From: Pseudomonadota bacterium
Lineage (GTDB): Bacteria; Pseudomonadota; Gammaproteobacteria; Burkholderiales; Ferrovaceae
Direction: 5' to 3'
Assembly (NCBI GenBank): GCA_021828745.1
Contig: JAJZDE010000087.1
Location: 1 to 5,517, forward strand
Length of the DNA stretch: 5,517 nucleotides
Below the pieces are notes generated by a model. It saw only the letters and a list, made by a program, of their open reading frames with translations, made no database searches and was not told where the DNA came from. Shown here one piece after another: positions 1 through 5,517 of this stretch. A program made the position numbers and the translations under genes. The first letter of the stretch is position 1. Each line of letters starts with the position of its first letter.

Positions 1-3
1 TGA

Positions 4-1137
4 ATGACCGACCCCACCCTGGAACTGACGGCGGAATTGATCCGCCATCCCTCGGTGACTCCCGAAGATGGCGGATGTCAGGAACTCATTGCCCTCCGCC
101 TGGCCCCTCTGGGTTTCAAAGCCACCCCTCTGGATCGGGGTGAGGTCCGCAATCTGTGGTTGCGACGGGGAACCCAGTCTCCTCTGGTCGTTCTGGCAGG
201 ACATACGGACGTGGTTCCCCCCGGCCCCGAATCCGGCTGGCTTTCTCTCCCCTTTCTGCCGACGATACGAGACGGATTTTTGTATGGACGCGGCGCGGCA
301 GACATGAAGGCTTCCCTGGCGGCCTTTGTGACAGCCATCGAAAGCGTTTTGACCACTCATCCAGACCTGCCGGGTTCCATTGCTCTACTCCTCACTTCAG
401 ACGAAGAAGGCCCCGCGCTGGAGGGCACAGCAAGGGTCGTGGAATGGCTCGAGGAAACGGGCCAAATTCCCGACTATTGCCTGGTGGGAGAACCCACTTC
501 CGTTGACCAACTGGGCGATACGATCAAAAATGGACGCCGTGGCTCCCTGTCCGGCGTACTGACCGTGCGCGGCATACAAGGTCACGTGGCTTATCCCCAT
601 CTGGCACGAAACCCCATCCACCTGACCGCCCCTGCCCTGGCCGACCTGACCAACACGGTATGGGATCAAGCCAGCGAAGATTTTCCTGCCACGACATTTC
701 AAATCTCCAATCTGCAGAGCGGGACCGGCGCCGGAAATGTCATCCCCGGCGAATTGACGGCCTGGTTCAATTTCCGTTTTTCGACCGCCAGTTCGGCAAA
801 CTCCCTGCAAGAGCGGACACGGCAAATCCTGCAACGGCACGGACTGGACTTCGACCTGCAATGGTCGCTGAGTGCTCAGCCCTTCCTGACTCCGCACGGT
901 ACCCTGGTTACCGCACTCCAGGAAGCGGTACAGCATGTCACGGGAGTACACCCCACGCTGTCCACCAGTGGTGGCACCTCGGATGGTCGTTTTTTAGTCA
1001 CGCTGGGTTCCCAGGTGGTCGAGTTGGGGCCTTGCAACGGCACCATTCATCAGCGCAATGAACGCATCGCCAGCACCGACCCGGCCCGCCTGTCCGCCAT
1101 CTACCAACGTTTACTCCTGAATCTGCTGACTCCATGA
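4..1137 (+). CDS. dapE: Succinyl-diaminopimelate desuccinylase
   Basis: The 377-residue protein is a cytoplasmic M20-family di-zinc amidohydrolase. It hydrolyses N-succinyl-L,L-diaminopimelate to L,L-diaminopimelate and succinate, in the succinylase route to lysine and meso-DAP for peptidoglycan. All expected metal and catalytic residues are visible: H67 and D69 in GHTDVVPPG, D100 in YGRGAADMK, E134/E135 in TSDEEGP, E163 in VGEPTS, and H349 near the C-terminus in GTIHQRNER. The numbering matches that of Haemophilus influenzae DapE, as I recall it, including a 377-residue length. The inserted dimerisation domain runs from about 180 to 292 and carries H194 in RGIQGHVAYPH. Its GAGNVIPGELT stretch is the family motif in that domain. 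An in-frame TGA lies immediately upstream (1-3), so no earlier start is possible. The 3' end overlaps prmB by 4 nt. M20 relatives such as ArgE or carboxypeptidases are less likely given the DapE-specific motif set. Confidence 0.97.
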   Translation: MTDPTLELTAELIRHPSVTPEDGGCQELIALRLAPLGFKATPLDRGEVRNLWLRRGTQSPLVVLAGHTDVVPPGPESGWLSLPFLPTIRDGFLYGRGAADMKASLAAFVTAIESVLTTHPDLPGSIALLLTSDEEGPALEGTARVVEWLEETGQIPDYCLVGEPTSVDQLGDTIKNGRRGSLSGVLTVRGIQGHVAYPHLARNPIHLTAPALADLTNTVWDQASEDFPATTFQISNLQSGTGAGNVIPGELTAWFNFRFSTASSANSLQERTRQILQRHGLDFDLQWSLSAQPFLTPHGTLVTALQEAVQHVTGVHPTLSTSGGTSDGRFLVTLGSQVVELGPCNGTIHQRNERIASTDPARLSAIYQRLLLNLLTP

Positions 1138-2084
1138 CTCTCTTCCCAAGTCCACAGGAAATTCTTCCCCTGAACACCGTGCGCGATCTGTGGCGCTGGA
1201 GCATAACGATCCTGCAGCGCAGCGGTGTATTTTTTGGGCATGGTTATCCCACCCCTCAGGAGGAAGCACGACACCTGCTCCTGTTCAGCCTGTCCCTGCC
1301 CAGAGATCAGGACCCCGCCCTTTGGCTCGATGCGCGTATCCTGCCCCACGAACGGGAAGAATTTCTGGGGTTGCTCAAACGGCGCGTCGTGGAACGCATC
1401 CCCGTGCCCTACCTGACCCGCGAAGCCTGGCTCGGTTCGCACCGCTTTTACTGCGATGAACGGGTCCTCATTCCCCGTTCTTTCATCGCGGAGGCTCTGG
1501 AAGAGCCCCTGGTTTTCCTGATCGAGGACTTTCATGCCCTGCAGCGGGTCGCAGATGTCTGCACGGGTGGAGGCTCTCTGGCCATCCTGCTGGCACTCCA
1601 CTGCCCCGAAGCCCGTGTAGATGCCGTCGATATTTCCCCGGACGCCCTGGCGGTGGCTCGTCTCAATTGTGCCGAATATGGGCTTTCAGAACAGATCCAC
1701 CTGTTTGAAGGAGACCTGCTCGAACCGCTGGAAGAAGGAGTCTACGATTTAATCATTTCCAATCCGCCCTACGTCGATCAGGCGGCCATGGAAAACCTTC
1801 CGGCCGAGTACCGCCGGGAACCCGTCACCGCCCTGGCCAGTGGCATCGATGGACTGGACCATGTACGGCGAATCCTCGCAACAGCCCGCCGCCACCTCTC
1901 CCCGGAGGGCTGGCTGGTGGTGGAAGTCGGCCATCAGGCCAATGAACTGGAAGCCACTTTCCCGTACCTGCCTTTTATCTGGCTCGAACTTTCCGCAGGG
2001 GACCGGTTTGTCTTTGCGCTTCCATACGCGGCCTTGGAGTCCTGGGACGGCGCGGTCCCGGCACCGTTACCTCTCCCCGAATGA
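1134..2084 (+). CDS. prmB: Ribosomal protein L3 N5-glutamine methyltransferase
   Basis: The 316-residue cytoplasmic enzyme is a class I SAM-dependent methyltransferase of the HemK/PrmB family, which methylates the side-chain amide of a glutamine in ribosomal protein L3. The N-terminal helical substrate-binding region covers about residues 1-100. The SAM-binding loop is VADVCTGGGSLAI at 139-151, an acidic residue after strand 2 is D166, and the catalytic NPPYVD motif is at 210-215. PrmB is preferred over the release-factor enzyme PrmC because of VLIPRSFIAEAL at 111-122 (PrmC normally has IPRPET there) and because NPPY is followed by VD. The start overlaps the dapE stop as ATGA, and no strong Shine-Dalgarno precedes it, so translation is probably coupled to dapE. 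The last 37 codons overlap the rluB 3' end on the other strand. The end GAVPAPLPLPE follows the normal family end and is likely a variable tail. Confidence 0.95.
   Translation: MTLFPSPQEILPLNTVRDLWRWSITILQRSGVFFGHGYPTPQEEARHLLLFSLSLPRDQDPALWLDARILPHEREEFLGLLKRRVVERIPVPYLTREAWLGSHRFYCDERVLIPRSFIAEALEEPLVFLIEDFHALQRVADVCTGGGSLAILLALHCPEARVDAVDISPDALAVARLNCAEYGLSEQIHLFEGDLLEPLEEGVYDLIISNPPYVDQAAMENLPAEYRREPVTALASGIDGLDHVRRILATARRHLSPEGWLVVEVGHQANELEATFPYLPFIWLELSAGDRFVFALPYAALESWDGAVPAPLPLPE
1975..2084. other. Tail-to-tail coding overlap of prmB and rluB
   Basis: The prmB stop (TGA, 2082-2084) and the rluB stop (TAA, 1975-1977) lie past each other, so 110 bp code on both strands. In this phase the first codon positions face each other, and the third position of each gene faces the second position of the other. 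There is no room for an intergenic bidirectional terminator, and I see no hairpin followed by a T run. Confidence 0.9.
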
Positions 2085-2823
2085 CCGGAGGCATCCCCGC
2101 CCAATCCAGAACCTGCTGAACGGCGCGCGCATCCAACTCTTCGAAGTGGCCTCGCTTGAGCCGGGGAGGCAATCCAATAAGGCCGAAACGAACGCGCATC
2201 AAACGCCCCACCATACACCCCAGTGCGGCAAACATACGCCGTACTTCACGATTTCTTCCTTCTTTCAACACCACCTGATACCAGTGATTGGTCCCCTCTC
2301 CACCCTGATCCCGAATAGCTTCGAAACAGGCCGGACCATCTTCCAGCAAGATTTCCTGACAGGACTGCCGCATTTGCAGGTCGCTCAGTTCACCCACGAC
2401 ACGCACGGCATATTCCCGTTCAATTTCAAAACTGGGGTGGGTCAGACGATGCGCCAAAGCGCCGCTGGTAGTAAAAATCAGAAGTCCGCTGGTGTTGTAG
2501 TCCAGTCGTCCCACGCTGACCCATTTCTCCCCTTTGAGTTTGGGTAGGGTGGCAAACACCGTGGTTCTCCCATCAGGATCATCACGGCTGACGATCTCCC
2601 CCTCAGGCTTGTGGTACAGCAGGATTCGGACCTGTGCTTCACCGAATTTCAGGCGCACCGGCCGTCCCTGAACGGTCACCCGGTCCCCGGGTTCCACCTG
2701 CGACCCGACCTGGGCCACTACCCCATTCACCCGAACTTCTCCGGCTTCGATCAGAGTTTCCATTTCCCGTCGGGAACCTACTCCGGACTGGGCCAAGACC
2801 TTATGTAAGCGCTGGGATTCCAT
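1975..2823 (-). CDS. rluB: 23S rRNA pseudouridine synthase, RluB type
   Basis: The 282-residue protein belongs to the RsuA/RluB/E/F group of pseudouridine synthases. In E. coli, RluB modifies U2605 of 23S rRNA. An S4 RNA-binding domain occupies about residues 4-55 (RLHKVLAQSGVGSRRE, then VRVNG). The catalytic domain follows, with the catalytic Asp at D108 in GRLDYNTSGLL and further family motifs RLTHPSFEIEREYAV and EGRNREVRRM. The basic tail, from about 246 to 282, is rich in R and P; such tails vary in this family. I chose the ATG at 2823 because it begins directly at the S4 domain and has an AAGGA Shine-Dalgarno at 2831-2835. In-frame ATGs at 2847 and 2883 would add unconserved residues and run deeper into scpB. 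The start lies 23 nt inside the scpB end, and the 3' end lies inside prmB. RluE or RluF activity cannot be fully excluded, but the S4 domain and scpB neighbour favour RluB. Confidence 0.93.
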   Translation of the reverse strand: MESQRLHKVLAQSGVGSRREMETLIEAGEVRVNGVVAQVGSQVEPGDRVTVQGRPVRLKFGEAQVRILLYHKPEGEIVSRDDPDGRTTVFATLPKLKGEKWVSVGRLDYNTSGLLIFTTSGALAHRLTHPSFEIEREYAVRVVGELSDLQMRQSCQEILLEDGPACFEAIRDQGGEGTNHWYQVVLKEGRNREVRRMFAALGCMVGRLMRVRFGLIGLPPRLKRGHFEELDARAVQQVLDWAGMPPVIRGEVTVPGPRRPRTPRPRMEAQRQTGPLRKVRAR

Positions 2824-3364
2824 CTTCCTTTCCTTCTGTGTGTCCATCCAGTGCGGGCAAATCGCACAAGGTGCGCAGTCCAAGGTGATCCAGGAAACTT
2901 CGGGTCGTACCGAACAGCGTGGGTCTCCCCGGGGTTTCCCGTTGGCCCACTGCTTCGATCCATCCGCGTTCTTCCAGGGTTTTGAGGATCGGAGAGGAAA
3001 CCGTCACGCCACGAATCTCTTCGATATCTCCCCGCGTGACAGGCTGACGCCAGGCAATGATGGCGAGGGTTTCCATGACCGCCCGGGAATAGCGAGGCCC
3101 CGGCTCGCGCTCGAGACGTTCCAGCCAGGCCTGCACCCAGGGGGCACTCTGAAAACGCCAACCGCTGGCCACCTGAACCAGAGATACCCCGCGTTCTTTC
3201 CACTGCGCCTGAAGATCCCTCAGTGCCTGGTGAATCCTGGGCGCAGGAAGTTCAGGGTCGAACAGTCGACGCAACTGGCTGATGCTCAAAGGTTGGGAAC
3301 TGCACAACAGTGCCGCCTCGAGCACAAGAACGTACCGACCGACCACATTCTCCTCGCCGTTCAT
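2801..3364 (-). CDS. scpB: Segregation and condensation protein B
   Basis: The 187-residue protein is a kite-type winged-helix subunit that dimerises and binds the kleisin ScpA in the SMC-ScpAB complex, acting in chromosome compaction and segregation on the nucleoid. The N-terminal winged helix covers about residues 10-80 (YVLVLEAALLCSSQPLSISQL). The second contains the diagnostic SRAVMETLAIIAWRQPVTRG and the following DIEEIRGV (93-120). The family C-terminal motif GRPTLFGTTRSFLDHLGL is at 146-163. The reading frame stays open upstream to an ATG at 3655, but that part is antisense-free filler inside scpA with no ScpB similarity. The start at 3364 gives the usual family length, has GAGGG upstream (3371-3375) and makes an ATGA overlap with the scpA stop. 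The short hydrophilic end (residues 170-187) overlaps the rluB start. Co-synthesis with scpA fits their fixed complex. Confidence 0.95.
   Translation of the reverse strand: MNGEENVVGRYVLVLEAALLCSSQPLSISQLRRLFDPELPAPRIHQALRDLQAQWKERGVSLVQVASGWRFQSAPWVQAWLERLEREPGPRYSRAVMETLAIIAWRQPVTRGDIEEIRGVTVSSPILKTLEERGWIEAVGQRETPGRPTLFGTTRSFLDHLGLRTLCDLPALDGHTEGKEDGIPALT
2831..2835 (-). promoter_or_regulatory. Shine-Dalgarno of rluB, inside scpB
   Basis: AAGGA on the minus strand stands 7 nt before the ATG at 2823, within a purine-rich run (AGAAGGAAAGGAAG). It is the main reason for choosing 2823 over the in-frame ATGs at 2847 and 2883, neither of which fits the family N-terminus. It lies in the last codons of scpB. 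Confidence 0.65.
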
Positions 3365-4185
3365 GCCCGCCCCTCGAGTCCTTCGTTTTGACCCGCCCTG
3401 CGCAAATGCAAGGGACCCAACGCCTCGATTTGAATCACTTCGATCAAGGATTCGCGCACCAGTTCGAGCACGGCAACGAAATGGACGACCAGATGCGAAC
3501 GGCCTCGCTCCTTCAGAAACAATTCCTGAAAAGTAAGATGGGTTTGCTGCTTCAAGACTTTCAAGATCCGGGTCATGGTCTCCCGCACGGAAAGCCCTTC
3601 CCGGATGATTCGGTGATGGCGCGAGCGCTGTAGACGCCGCCCCATCTGTTGCCACGCACAGTGCAGGTCGGCCAGGCCAACACCTGGCGCGAAGGGGGAT
3701 GCGGGACCGTCATGAACGACCCGCGCCACCAGGAATTCCCGCCCTTGCTGGGGATGGTCCTGCAGTCGAAGCGCTGCCGCCTTCATTTTCTCATAGGCCA
3801 ACAGACGTTGGGCCAAAACCCAACGGGGATCTTCCTCTTCTTCCTGGTCCCCCACGGTTTCAGGCACCGGAATCAGGAATCTGACCTTCAGTTCGATCAG
3901 CCAGGCCGCCATGACCAGATAATCCGCTGCCAGATGGAGTTGGTGATGTCGCATGGCCTGGACATAGACCATGTACTGTTCCGTCAGATCGGCCAGGGGG
4001 ATGTCGAGAATGTCGATTTGATGCTTGCGAATCAGGTAGAGCAATAAATCCAGAGGCCCTTCGAACTGGTCGAGAAAAACTTCCAGAGCTTCGGGAGGAA
4101 TGTAAAGATCTTTGGGCCAAGCCGAGAAGGACGCGCCGTTGACCCTGGCCTCCGGATGCTCGATGGCCCCCCCTTCCTGGATCAT
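3361..4185 (-). CDS. scpA: Segregation and condensation protein A (kleisin)
   Basis: The 274-residue protein is the bacterial kleisin that bridges the SMC head domains and carries the ScpB dimer. The N-terminus has the proteobacterial leader WPKDLYIPPEALEVFL followed by the core ScpA motif FEGPLDLLLYLIRKHQIDIL at 41-60, then LADYLVMAAWLIELKVRFL-type helix residues at about 86-104 (this copy reads AADYLVMAAWLIELK). An acidic linker (EEEED, 115-119) and a poorly conserved middle (about 145-195) follow. The C-terminal winged helix, which would contact the SMC head, ends with VVHFVAVLELVRES at 233-246. Length is normal for proteobacterial ScpA. The start at 4185 forms an ATGA overlap with the trpS stop and lacks a good Shine-Dalgarno, so coupling to trpS translation is likely. 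No smc gene is present in this window, so the SMC partner must lie elsewhere, as is common. Confidence 0.96.
   Translation of the reverse strand: MIQEGGAIEHPEARVNGASFSAWPKDLYIPPEALEVFLDQFEGPLDLLLYLIRKHQIDILDIPLADLTEQYMVYVQAMRHHQLHLAADYLVMAAWLIELKVRFLIPVPETVGDQEEEEDPRWVLAQRLLAYEKMKAAALRLQDHPQQGREFLVARVVHDGPASPFAPGVGLADLHCAWQQMGRRLQRSRHHRIIREGLSVRETMTRILKVLKQQTHLTFQELFLKERGRSHLVVHFVAVLELVRESLIEVIQIEALGPLHLRRAGQNEGLEGRA
3371..3375 (-). promoter_or_regulatory. Shine-Dalgarno of scpB, inside scpA
   Basis: GAGGG on the minus strand sits 6 nt before the ATG at 3364, in the last codons of scpA. It supports the short 187-residue ScpB rather than the longer open frame that starts at 3655. Confidence 0.55.
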
Positions 4186-5384
4186 GAATACACCAGGCCC
4201 ATGGCCTCGCGAACATCACGCAGAGTATCGCAAGCCAGACGGCGAGCTCGCTCGCATCCATCCGCGATGATGTTGCGCACCAGGGTGGGATCTTCCTGAT
4301 ACAACTGGGCCCGCTCACGCAAGGGGCGCAACTCGAGAATGACCTGCTCGATGATCGGTTGCTTGCACTGAACGCACCCAATTCCGGCAGTCCGACACCC
4401 GTCCTCCACCCACGTCAGGGTTTTTTCATCACTGTACAGTTTGTGAAAGGCATAGACAGGACAACGGGTTGGCTCTCCGGGATCCGTGCGTAATTTTCGT
4501 GCCTCATCGGTTTTCATGGTGCTGATCTTGTGGGCCAAAGCCTCTTCCGACAGACGCAGGGGCAGGGTATTTCCGTAGGATTTGGCCATTTTTTGTCCAT
4601 CCAGACCGGGCAAGCGCGAAGCCTCGGTCAAGAGCGCATGGGGCTCGGCTAGAATTGGCCTGGCATTCCCTTCCAGATAGCCAAAAAGACGTTCTCGGTC
4701 TCCCAGGGAGAGATTTTGGGCTTCGCCCAGCAAATCACGCGCCGCCAGCAACGCCTCTGCGTCGCCCCGTTCCGTATAACGGGTACGCAATTCCAGATAC
4801 AGTCGGGACTTCTTGTTGCCCATCTTGCGTGCCGCTTCCAGCGCGTTGGCCTCAAAATCTTTCTCGCGCCCATAAAAATGGTTGAAACGGCGCGCCACTT
4901 CCCGCGCAAACTCGATATGGGGGACCTGATCTTCTCCCACCGGCACCCGATTGGCACGGTACAACAAAATATCCGCTGCCTGCAGGAGAGGATAGCCCAG
5001 AAAGCCGTACGACGACAGGTCTCGATCCGTCAGTTTCTGCTGCTGCTCCTTGTAGGTGGGCACCCGTTCCAACCATCCCACCGGCGTGACCATGGATAGG
5101 AGCAGATGCAACTCCGCATGCTCCGGGACCCTGGATTGAATGAACAAAGTGGCCTGGTTGGGATCTACCCCAGCAGCCAGCCAATCCACGACCATATCCC
5201 AGACATGATTCTCCAACCCCATGGTAGCATCATAATGTGTGGTCAACGCATGCCAGTCGGCCACCATGAACAGGCATTCGAATTCATGCTGGATCTTGAT
5301 CCAGTTTTTCAAAACCCCGTGATAATGGCCCAGGTGGAGCGCCCCGGTGGGGCGCATGCCCGACAATACACGATCAGGATACAT
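4182..5384 (-). CDS. trpS: Tryptophanyl-tRNA synthetase, long form
   Basis: The 400-residue cytoplasmic class I aminoacyl-tRNA synthetase charges tRNA-Trp with tryptophan using ATP. The HIGH-like signature is HLGH at 17-20 in TGALHLGHYHG, and the KMSKS-like signature is KMAKS at 265-269. The Rossmann fold carries the Trp/AMP pocket (FLGYPLLQAADILLY at 128-142, VPVGEDQVPHIEFAR at 147-161). It is about 65 residues longer than E. coli TrpS (334 residues). The extra piece lies between the catalytic core and the KMAKS loop, about 175-245 (it includes LSLGDRERLFGYLEG), as in Pseudomonas-type enzymes. The C-terminal helical domain holds C308, C330, C337 and C340, a probable [4Fe-4S] site. The start at 5384 has an AGGGAG Shine-Dalgarno 8 nt upstream. 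An overlapping ATG at 5388 gives only a few codons before a stop. trpS lies 19 nt after the upstream PHP gene and overlaps scpA by 4 nt. Confidence 0.97.
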   Translation of the reverse strand: MYPDRVLSGMRPTGALHLGHYHGVLKNWIKIQHEFECLFMVADWHALTTHYDATMGLENHVWDMVVDWLAAGVDPNQATLFIQSRVPEHAELHLLLSMVTPVGWLERVPTYKEQQQKLTDRDLSSYGFLGYPLLQAADILLYRANRVPVGEDQVPHIEFAREVARRFNHFYGREKDFEANALEAARKMGNKKSRLYLELRTRYTERGDAEALLAARDLLGEAQNLSLGDRERLFGYLEGNARPILAEPHALLTEASRLPGLDGQKMAKSYGNTLPLRLSEEALAHKISTMKTDEARKLRTDPGEPTRCPVYAFHKLYSDEKTLTWVEDGCRTAGIGCVQCKQPIIEQVILELRPLRERAQLYQEDPTLVRNIIADGCERARRLACDTLRDVREAMGLVYS

Positions 5385-5390
5385 ACATCA

Positions 5391-5404
5391 AACTCCCTGG
5401 AGTT
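5391..5404. repeat. Small inverted repeat over the trpS ribosome binding site
   Basis: AACTCC (5391-5396) and GGAGTT (5399-5404) are perfect reverse complements, 2 nt apart. In the trpS messenger this could fold as a 5-bp stem with a CAGG loop, placing the Shine-Dalgarno partly in the stem. It is short and AU-tipped, so it may be chance. Confidence 0.3.
5393..5398 (-). promoter_or_regulatory. Shine-Dalgarno of trpS
   Basis: AGGGAG on the minus strand lies 8 nt before the trpS ATG at 5384. It supports that start over the overlapping out-of-frame ATG at 5388, which meets a TGA after four codons. The site falls inside a small inverted repeat. Confidence 0.7.
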
Positions 5405-5517
5405 CAGGATAAAAAATAGTTGCGCAGGGATGGATCTTCCCAAACCGGATAACAATGTCCGGGCAGGGGGGGTAACCGCCCTGGTTCAAAACGACTTTCA
5501 CCGGGGCCGTGGTAATC
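5404..5517 (-). CDS. C-terminal end of a probable PHP-domain phosphoesterase (YciV/RNase AM type)
   Basis: The last 37 codons of a minus-strand gene enter the window from its right edge and end at a TGA (5404-5406), 19 nt before trpS. The visible peptide begins DYHGPGESRFEPGRLPPLPG and ends PVWEDPSLRNYFLS. This resembles the end of the PHP family that includes E. coli YciV (RNase AM, formerly TrpH), where a metal-binding GSDFH/GSDYH motif is followed by a short loop, LGR, LP and a final VW. The D and H at visible residues 1 and 3 would be the last metal ligands. Such genes are known upstream of the trpS/scpA/scpB/rluB neighbourhood in related bacteria, and yciV lies near rluB in E. coli. A second frame is also open here (5388-5516) but resembles nothing I know. 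The assignment rests on a short tail and is moderate. Confidence 0.6.
   Translation of the reverse strand, partial: DYHGPGESRFEPGRLPPLPGHCYPVWEDPSLRNYFLS

Noticed and set aside
397..951. A 184-codon minus-strand open frame inside dapE
   Set aside because: dapE is unambiguous with all catalytic residues. The antisense product resembles no known protein and has no neighbour on that strand.
1913..1920. GCTGGTGG, identical to the E. coli Chi site
   Set aside because: It falls in ordinary Trp-Leu-Val-Val codons of prmB. A single 8-mer in GC-rich coding DNA is expected by chance, and Chi sequence differs between lineages.
2043..2060. GGGAC/GTCCC hairpin near the 3' end of prmB as a terminator
   Set aside because: The stem is only 5-7 bp, lies inside both coding regions and is not followed by a T run on either strand.
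1840..2547. A 235-codon plus-strand open frame overlapping prmB and rluB
   Set aside because: It is antisense to the conserved rluB core and out of frame with prmB. Its product has low-complexity, unrecognisable composition, so it is a shadow of GC-rich coding DNA.
2840..3391. A 183-codon plus-strand open frame across scpB
   Set aside because: It is antisense to conserved ScpB motifs, with no recognisable domain, and appears to be a shadow frame.
3365..3655. Upstream extension of the scpB frame to an ATG at 3655
   Set aside because: The extra 97 residues lie inside scpA in another frame, match no ScpB feature and would give an over-long protein. The start at 3364 has a ribosome binding site and a standard ATGA junction.
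5385..5480. A promoter for trpS within the upstream gene tail
   Set aside because: AT-rich TATTTTTTAT is present, but I find no -35-like hexamer at 16-18 nt spacing. The nearest TTGTTA is about 31 nt away.

Overview
The window is a compact block of bacterial housekeeping genes from a moderately GC-rich (high fifties percent by eye) proteobacterium. The gene order and protein types point to Gammaproteobacteria or the neighbouring Acidithiobacillia. Evidence for this includes a long-form TrpRS of the kind seen in Pseudomonas-like bacteria, ScpA with the proteobacterial 'WPKDLYIPP' N-terminus, PrmB, and a PHP-trpS-scpA-scpB-rluB series. I cannot name the genus from sequence alone. Almost every base is coding. 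There is no RNA gene, mobile element, CRISPR array, phage gene or long intergenic gap.

Plus strand, positions 1-2084: dapE (succinyl-diaminopimelate desuccinylase, lysine and peptidoglycan precursor synthesis) overlaps prmB (glutamine methyltransferase for ribosomal protein L3) by 4 nt in an ATGA junction. A TGA sits directly before the dapE ATG, so another gene may end just at the left edge.

Minus strand, positions 5517 down to 1975: the C-terminal end of a probable PHP-domain phosphoesterase (YciV/RNase AM type) is followed after 19 nt by trpS. Then come scpA (4-nt overlap), scpB (4-nt overlap) and rluB (23-nt overlap). This looks like one translationally coupled operon. It joins tRNA-Trp charging, the SMC-kleisin partners ScpA and ScpB (chromosome condensation and segregation) and 23S rRNA pseudouridylation.

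The two gene groups converge, and the ends of prmB and rluB overlap tail to tail by 110 nt, with both C-termini coded on opposite strands of the same DNA. The two most notable points are this overlap and a four-cysteine motif in TrpRS (C-x21-C-x6-C-x2-C). That motif closely matches the iron-sulfur site known from Thermotoga maritima TrpRS. I found no convincing new multi-gene system; the rest is conserved core genome.
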